This document shows, in pieces, positions 6,294 through 10,096 of a stretch of 10,096 nucleotides of DNA. Within the stretch, counting starts at the first letter, position 1; every line of letters starts with the position of its first letter. Made by a program: the position numbers and the translations under genes. Source of the stretch: Bacteroidales bacterium (lineage in GTDB: Bacteria; Bacteroidota; Bacteroidia; Bacteroidales; FEN-979); contig JAFGNY010000085.1 in NCBI GenBank assembly GCA_016926765.1, positions 1 through 10,096 on the forward strand, in the 5' to 3' direction. The notes beneath the pieces were generated by a model. It saw only the letters and a list, made by a program, of their open reading frames with translations, did no database searches and was not told where the DNA came from.

Positions 6294-7289
6294 TTATCCA
6301 CCTGCAGCCAGTTCCTTGATCTCCTTTTTTATAGCTTCCCAACGGTTGACAGACATTTTCGCACCCAGTTCCTCAATGATATTCCCTGCTAAAAGTGTTC
6401 CTGCTTCCCCACATTTCCTGAGCGGCCACCCACGAGCATGCCCGTACAGAAAACCTGCTGCATAAAGGTCTCCGGCTCCGGTGGTGTCCACTGGCCGAAC
6501 CGGGATGACGCCGATTTCAGAGACAATTTCCCCCGATCTGACCAGAGAACCTTTACTGCCTGTTTTCACAATGGCTACCTCACAAAATTGGGAGAGGTGA
6601 TGTAATGCCTGTTCGGGTTCATGCCCGGTAAATGCTTTGGCCTCCTCCTCGTTGGCAAAAACGATGTCGACGTGTTTCCTCACGATCTCTTCCAGGAATG
6701 GCCGGTTTGCTTCTACCACGTTGTAACTCGCCAGATCCAGCGACACCGTTAATTTGTATTCCTGAGCCAATTCCAGTGCGGTACGGATCAGATCGTGGTT
6801 CTGAACCAGGTAGCCTTCGATATGGAGGTAGTGATAGTGTGGGAAGATGCCGGATGCCAGATGCCGGATGCCGGATGCCGAGAGTTCAACTGCGGCTCCG
6901 AGGCAGGTGGCAAAAGTGCGTTCCGAATCGGGGGTGATGAGGGTGATGGCACGACCGGTTTCCGTTTCGCTCCGGATCAGAGAGGGGATCACCCCGGCAG
7001 CGGCCATATCGGCCTCAAAAGAAGCTCCCAGCTCATCGTTTCCCACCACTCCGATATAGCCGGTTTGGGCGCCCAGCATACCAAGCCCGTGAATGGTGTT
7101 GGCGGCCGACCCTCCTGCAGCAAGGCTGCGGGGTTTCGCGTTGAGAACCTGCAGGATTTCATCGCTTCTCAGCTTGTTCACCAGTTGCATGCTCCCTTTC
7201 GGGAGGTTCATCTGCTCCAGCAGGGATTCCTGGTCAATCCGGATCAGAATGTCCACCAACGCATTCCCGATTCCAATTAGTTTCTTCAT
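6294..7289 (-). CDS. PfkB-family sugar/nucleoside kinase (adenosine kinase-like)
   Basis: Ribokinase-fold cytoplasmic kinase of 331 residues that phosphorylates a sugar or nucleoside with ATP. Bacteroidota homologues with this N-terminus (KKLIGIGNALVDIL, then LPKGSMQLV) are usually annotated as adenosine kinase, but substrate is not proven by sequence. Visible motifs: substrate-binding AAGGSAANTIHGLG (57-70), GVVGNDELG (80-88), NEEE (213-216) matching the NxxE Mg/phosphate motif, and DTTGAGD (268-274) with the anion hole and the catalytic base Asp274. The start at 7289 (MKKLIGIG) puts the first beta strand at the family position; the frame extends open to 7340 but crosses the putative promoter. 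Residues 137-148 are encoded by a seven-base repeat and form a loop that seems slightly longer than in relatives I can recall. EF-G2 lies 138 bases downstream on the same strand with its own promoter. Confidence 0.92.
   Translation of the reverse strand: MKKLIGIGNALVDILIRIDQESLLEQMNLPKGSMQLVNKLRSDEILQVLNAKPRSLAAGGSAANTIHGLGMLGAQTGYIGVVGNDELGASFEADMAAAGVIPSLIRSETETGRAITLITPDSERTFATCLGAAVELSASGIRHLASGIFPHYHYLHIEGYLVQNHDLIRTALELAQEYKLTVSLDLASYNVVEANRPFLEEIVRKHVDIVFANEEEAKAFTGHEPEQALHHLSQFCEVAIVKTGSKGSLVRSGEIVSEIGVIPVRPVDTTGAGDLYAAGFLYGHARGWPLRKCGEAGTLLAGNIIEELGAKMSVNRWEAIKKEIKELAAGG
6846..6880. repeat. Five-unit heptamer repeat (GATGCCG) inside the kinase gene
   Basis: On the plus strand there are five consecutive seven-base units: GATGCCG, GATGCCA, GATGCCG, GATGCCG, GATGCCG. 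Four of the five are identical. On the coding (minus) strand they give SASGIRHLASGI, with ASGI recurring every seven residues. The array keeps the kinase frame open, and the protein resumes normal family sequence at HYLHIEGYL. Confidence 0.85.
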
Positions 7290-7312
7290 AATGATTCTCT
7301 TTTTATCTCCGG

Positions 7313-7320
7313 CAAAAGTA
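7313..7320 (-). promoter_or_regulatory. Putative -7 element of the kinase promoter (TACTTTTG)
   Basis: The minus strand carries TACTTTTG 23 bases before the kinase ATG, fitting TAnnTTTG. A TTG at 7340-7338 lies 17 bases further upstream, slightly closer than the usual -33 spacing. It supports the downstream start at 7289, because the longer open frame would run through this element. Confidence 0.5.
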
Positions 7321-7394
7321 CAAAACCCAAATTTCATCAACCACGTAATATTTTTACCATTTTAACGTATTAATTTAGATTAATTATTGATTAA

Positions 7395-8327
7395 ATGAAT
7401 GCATCTCTGTTATACAACATTCCTTTTCTGTTGATCTCTTTCACAGGATGCTCACAAAATCAGCCCAACGATGCCATGATGAACAAGCAATTAACGCCTG
7501 AAGAAGAGCGGGTGATCCGTTACAAAGGCACTGAAAAACCCTTTTCAGGAACGTACTATGATTTCTGGGAGAAGGGAACGTATGTTTGCAAAGTTTGCGG
7601 ATCGCCGCTTTACGAATCGACGGCAAAATTTGATGCCGGCTGTGGCTGGCCCAGTTTTGACGATGAGATTCCCGGTGCCATAAAACGCCAGACAGATGCC
7701 GATGGATCCCGAACCGAGATCCTTTGTGCAACCTGTGGGGCGCATCTTGGCCATGTATTTAAAGGGGAAGGGTTTACAACGAAAAACACACGCCATTGTG
7801 TCAATTCCATTTCCATGGTCTTTGTCTCCGAGAAGGAGACACCGCTCACCGACACGGCTATTTTTGCCGGCGGGTGTTTCTGGGGTGTGGAGTACTATCT
7901 GCAGAAAAAACCGGGGATCCTTTCCGTTGTATCAGGATATACCGGCGGGCATATAAAAAATCCCACCTATCAAGAGGTTTGTTCAGGAACTTCCGGTCAT
8001 TATGAAGCCGTCGAGGTAACGTTTGACCCTTCCCGGATCAGCTTCGAGGATCTTGCAAAACTCTTTTTCGAGATCCACGATCCCACTCAGTGGAACCACC
8101 AGGGCCCGGATTGGGGAGAACAATACCGTTCCGCTGTGTTCTATAGGAATGAAGAACAAAAGCAAACAGCAGAAAACCTCATTGGAATTCTGAAAGAGAA
8201 GGGATACAAGGTTGTTACGGAAGTGAAGCCATTCGCCACCTTCTGGAAAGCTGAAAATTATCATCAGGATTATTACGATCATAAGGGCTCAACTCCTTAT
8301 TGTCACGGGTACACCAAACGGTTTTAA
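7395..8327 (+). CDS. msrBA: MsrB-MsrA fusion methionine sulfoxide reductase, predicted lipoprotein
   Basis: Bifunctional enzyme reducing both stereoisomers of methionine sulfoxide: the MsrB half acts on R and the MsrA half on S. Residues 1-19 form a short hydrophobic signal ending in FTGC, a plausible lipobox with Cys19, though it lacks the usual basic residue near the start, so export is likely but not certain. MsrB spans about 31-147: zinc cysteines Cys65/Cys68 and Cys111/Cys114, GCGWPSF (82-88) with possible resolving Cys83, and catalytic Cys135 in TRHCVNS. MsrA spans about 152-310: catalytic Cys161 in GGCFWG, GYTGG (181-185), a middle section with Cys196, and Cys303 near the C-terminus as a likely resolving residue. 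All key residues are intact. An in-frame TAA directly precedes the ATG, which fixes the start. It diverges from the kinase gene across 105 AT-rich bases, and the membrane-protein gene follows after 44 bases. Confidence 0.95.
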   Translation: MNASLLYNIPFLLISFTGCSQNQPNDAMMNKQLTPEEERVIRYKGTEKPFSGTYYDFWEKGTYVCKVCGSPLYESTAKFDAGCGWPSFDDEIPGAIKRQTDADGSRTEILCATCGAHLGHVFKGEGFTTKNTRHCVNSISMVFVSEKETPLTDTAIFAGGCFWGVEYYLQKKPGILSVVSGYTGGHIKNPTYQEVCSGTSGHYEAVEVTFDPSRISFEDLAKLFFEIHDPTQWNHQGPDWGEQYRSAVFYRNEEQKQTAENLIGILKEKGYKVVTEVKPFATFWKAENYHQDYYDHKGSTPYCHGYTKRF

Positions 8328-8347
8328 CACAAGTTGGCGCTTTTTCC

Positions 8348-8355
8348 TATTTTTG
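8348..8355 (+). promoter_or_regulatory. Putative -7 element (TATTTTTG) before the membrane-protein gene
   Basis: TATTTTTG matches TAnnTTTG and ends 16 bases before the ATG at 8372. A convincing -33 TTTG is not present, and the sequence is T-rich, so a chance match is quite possible. If real, the gene can be transcribed apart from msrBA. Confidence 0.33.
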
Positions 8356-8371
8356 AAGAAAATACCTTCAG

Positions 8372-8968
8372 ATGGGATCTGTCCGCTTCCCGAATCTGTT
8401 TGAAAAAGTAAAACACTGGAACCTTCCGTTACTGATCCAGGGGTGGATTTTTTTTCTTGTTCTGCTCTTATTTCAGTTGATCTGGGAGAATTTTGAGGCT
8501 GAAATAACCTCTTTCCTTCCGTTCGTTTTCCTCAGTGATGCTATTGGAAATCTTCAGCTGACAATCATTCCGGCTCTTGTCAATCCATTGACCGATGCGG
8601 GTATCATCCGCGACGGGATCAGTTTGATCCTGCCGAATGGACTCTACATTAATTATTTTTTCTACCTGTCGGGGATCAAACAAATGTGTCTGGTGATCAT
8701 CCTCTTGTTGATCGCTCCGGGACCGTGGAAGCACAAGGCCTGGTTTATCCCACTGGCCCTGCTCATTATTCAGGCAACTGTTTTCGGCAGGTTTTTCCTG
8801 TTGAACCTCTATTGCCTGATTCAGCCCGAACAACTCCATCTCGTGAAAGATTTTCTGTTCATCCCGCTGTTCTATCTTGAGATCCTGATCCTTTGGATGG
8901 CCTGGGTGCTGCTGGTGGCTAAAACAGCCACTTTGCATTTCCCTTCACGGGGGAACCGGAAAAATTAA
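8372..8968 (+). CDS. Multipass membrane protein, possibly exosortase/archaeosortase-like
   Basis: A 198-residue protein with about five or six hydrophobic segments (clearest near 21-39, 104-116, 123-148 and 161-184) and a basic C-terminal tail, so an inner-membrane protein. Function is not recognised with certainty. The order GISLILPNGLYINYFFYLSGIKQM (82-105), a charged PWKHK turn (118-122), an arginine inside a helix (Arg140) and a histidine before the last helices (His156) recalls the exosortase/archaeosortase fold, which uses Cys, Arg and His. The cysteine of the usual CSG motif would correspond to Leu99 here, so a sortase-like transpeptidase activity is doubtful. A stop codon lies in frame just upstream, so ATG 8372 is the first possible start. 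It follows msrBA by 44 bases and its stop codon overlaps that of the convergent adaptor gene. Confidence 0.85.
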   Translation: MGSVRFPNLFEKVKHWNLPLLIQGWIFFLVLLLFQLIWENFEAEITSFLPFVFLSDAIGNLQLTIIPALVNPLTDAGIIRDGISLILPNGLYINYFFYLSGIKQMCLVIILLLIAPGPWKHKAWFIPLALLIIQATVFGRFFLLNLYCLIQPEQLHLVKDFLFIPLFYLEILILWMAWVLLVAKTATLHFPSRGNRKN

Positions 8969-10080
8969 TTGCCGGCACTCTTAAGTTGCGGAACTTTAAT
9001 TTTATCCTCTTTGGAAACACCGGAAATCACCTCGATTTTAATTCCGTCGGATAGCCCGGTTTTAATCATCCGCTTTTCATATTTCTGAGGCGCCACCTCT
9101 ACTTCAACAAAGGTGGAGTCATTTTCAAACTGCAGCAGGCTTTCATTGATCGCCATCACCTGGTTGACACGCTGAAGGACAATATCGGCATTGGCACTGT
9201 AACCGGCCCGGATAAACTGGTCATTTTTCAGATCCACATCTGCCTTGATTTCAAACTGCACGGCCCCGTTTTCCAGAACTCCTTTCGGGGCAATATATTT
9301 CAGGGTGGCGTCAAACGTATCATTCTCAATGGCTCCTACCATCAGGAGCAGAGGCATCCCGGCACGGATCTTCCCGACTTCTGTCTCATCCACCTTCCCC
9401 TGAAAAATCATATCGCCCACGTCTGCAATCGATGCAATGGTGGTCCCCGGGTTGAAATTATTGGCTTCAATTACTGAACTTCCAACCTTGACCGGGACAT
9501 CCAGTACCATCCCGTTGATGGTAGAGGTAATCAGCGTATTGGTGGTTGCTCCGGTCTTTTTTGTGGCTCCTTCCCTGACCAGATCCAGGTTGGCTTCAGC
9601 CGCTGAAAGTTCCTGTTTCGCATTCCGGAAAGTAATTTCCGCGGTTTGAAAATCGGAAGCAGAAATCACTCCGCCGCTTTTCAGCTTCTCCTGGCGATCG
9701 AAATTAAGCTTGGCATCGTCATATGCGATCTGGGCACGTTCGAGGCGGGCTTCGGCATTATTCAGGTTCACCAGGTCGGGGATGATCCTTACTTTGGCAA
9801 TCACATCTCCTTTCTTTATTTTATTACCGGGTTCCACATAGATCTGTTCAACGATTCCGGAAACTTTGGGTTTGATCTCAATTTCCTCACGCGGGATTAC
9901 CGATCCTGTGGCTACTGTTTTCTTAATGATATCGGTCGTAAACGGTTGTTCGGTCAGATACACCACAGGTTTTTCCTTCGACTTATTGTAGAGATAGTAT
10001 ATGGTGATCCCGAAGGCTGCCAGAATGATGATCAGCACCGCTATCCGGATGATCTTTTTAGTCAAACTCGTCTTTTTCAT
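8965..10080 (-). CDS. Efflux periplasmic adaptor subunit, HlyD/MacA-like (RND/ABC membrane fusion protein)
   Basis: Links an inner-membrane pump to a TolC-type outer-membrane channel. The 371-residue product has one N-terminal membrane anchor (about 10-31, after a lysine-rich start) and no lipobox. The first lipoyl half-motif is at about 66-96 (PKVSGIVEQIYVEPGNKIKKGDVIAKV). A helical hairpin rich in Ala, Glu, Lys and Gln spans about 104-170, the second lipoyl half about 183-218 (including INGMVLDVPVKVGSSV). A beta-barrel region follows to about 300 and then the membrane-proximal domain. The length and long hairpin favour MacA-like adaptors, which commonly work with an ABC permease, but an RND pump is equally allowed. 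No pump or TolC gene is inside the window: downstream, the next gene is convergent, so partners would have to lie beyond 10096 or elsewhere. The last four bases overlap the convergent membrane-protein gene. Confidence 0.92.
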   Translation of the reverse strand: MKKTSLTKKIIRIAVLIIILAAFGITIYYLYNKSKEKPVVYLTEQPFTTDIIKKTVATGSVIPREEIEIKPKVSGIVEQIYVEPGNKIKKGDVIAKVRIIPDLVNLNNAEARLERAQIAYDDAKLNFDRQEKLKSGGVISASDFQTAEITFRNAKQELSAAEANLDLVREGATKKTGATTNTLITSTINGMVLDVPVKVGSSVIEANNFNPGTTIASIADVGDMIFQGKVDETEVGKIRAGMPLLLMVGAIENDTFDATLKYIAPKGVLENGAVQFEIKADVDLKNDQFIRAGYSANADIVLQRVNQVMAINESLLQFENDSTFVEVEVAPQKYEKRMIKTGLSDGIKIEVISGVSKEDKIKVPQLKSAGN

Positions 10081-10096
10081 AATTCAACTATTTTGC

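Noticed and set aside
6846..6880. CRISPR-like or minisatellite array
   Set aside because: Units are only seven bases with no spacers, and the array lies inside a coding frame.
7290..7340. N-terminal extension of the PfkB kinase up to 7340
   Set aside because: Family members start just before the IGIGNALVD strand, and the extension covers the TACTTTTG promoter-like element.
8468..8938. Open frame of 156 codons on the minus strand opposite the membrane-protein gene
   Set aside because: Its translation is Gln/Asp/Glu-rich in the way expected from the complement of a hydrophobic gene and shows no known motif.

Overview
The window looks like chromosomal DNA from a member of the Bacteroidota, probably an anaerobic Bacteroidales-type lineage. 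Three things support this. Promoter-like sites fit the Bacteroidota sigma-factor pattern TTTG...TAnnTTTG, with the best copy upstream of the EF-G paralogue. Most start codons have AT-rich upstream sequence instead of a Shine-Dalgarno site. The proteins (Kbl, the PfkB kinase annotated as adenosine kinase, the EF-G2-like factor, the lipoprotein MsrB-MsrA fusion) resemble Bacteroidota forms. No rRNA, tRNA, CRISPR array, insertion sequence or phage gene was seen. Coding density is high and no gene-free stretch exceeds about 140 bases.

Layout from left to right. Positions 1-1482 (minus strand) hold a kbl-acpS pair: glycine C-acetyltransferase followed by holo-ACP synthase, which overlaps it by four bases and is cut by the window edge. 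Diverging from kbl is a plus-strand iron-dependent alcohol dehydrogenase of the YqhD/BdhA type (1547-2689). It converges on a minus-strand block: a PfkB sugar/nucleoside kinase (6294-7289), an EF-G paralogue with degenerate GTPase motifs (4020-6155) and an MFS_3 transporter (2720-3973). Diverging from the kinase is a plus-strand pair: a lipoprotein-type MsrB-MsrA methionine sulfoxide reductase fusion (7395-8327) and a small multipass membrane protein with weak resemblance to the exosortase/archaeosortase fold (8372-8968). The right edge holds a minus-strand periplasmic adaptor protein of the HlyD/MacA kind (8965-10080), presumably part of an efflux operon whose other genes lie outside the window.

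The genes are mainly housekeeping and stress-related (threonine/glycine metabolism, ACP activation, aldehyde reduction, translation, nucleoside salvage, methionine repair, efflux) and do not form one obvious pathway. No convincing undescribed multi-gene system was found. The most interesting signals are: (1) the EF-G paralogue, which lacks the catalytic histidine and has an altered G4 motif; (2) a seven-base repeat family (GATNCYG-like) at three places, two inside conserved enzymes where it encodes a seven-residue repeat; (3) a second GC-rich palindromic repeat placed right after the EF-G2 stop codon; and (4) the exosortase-like protein without a catalytic cysteine at the expected place.
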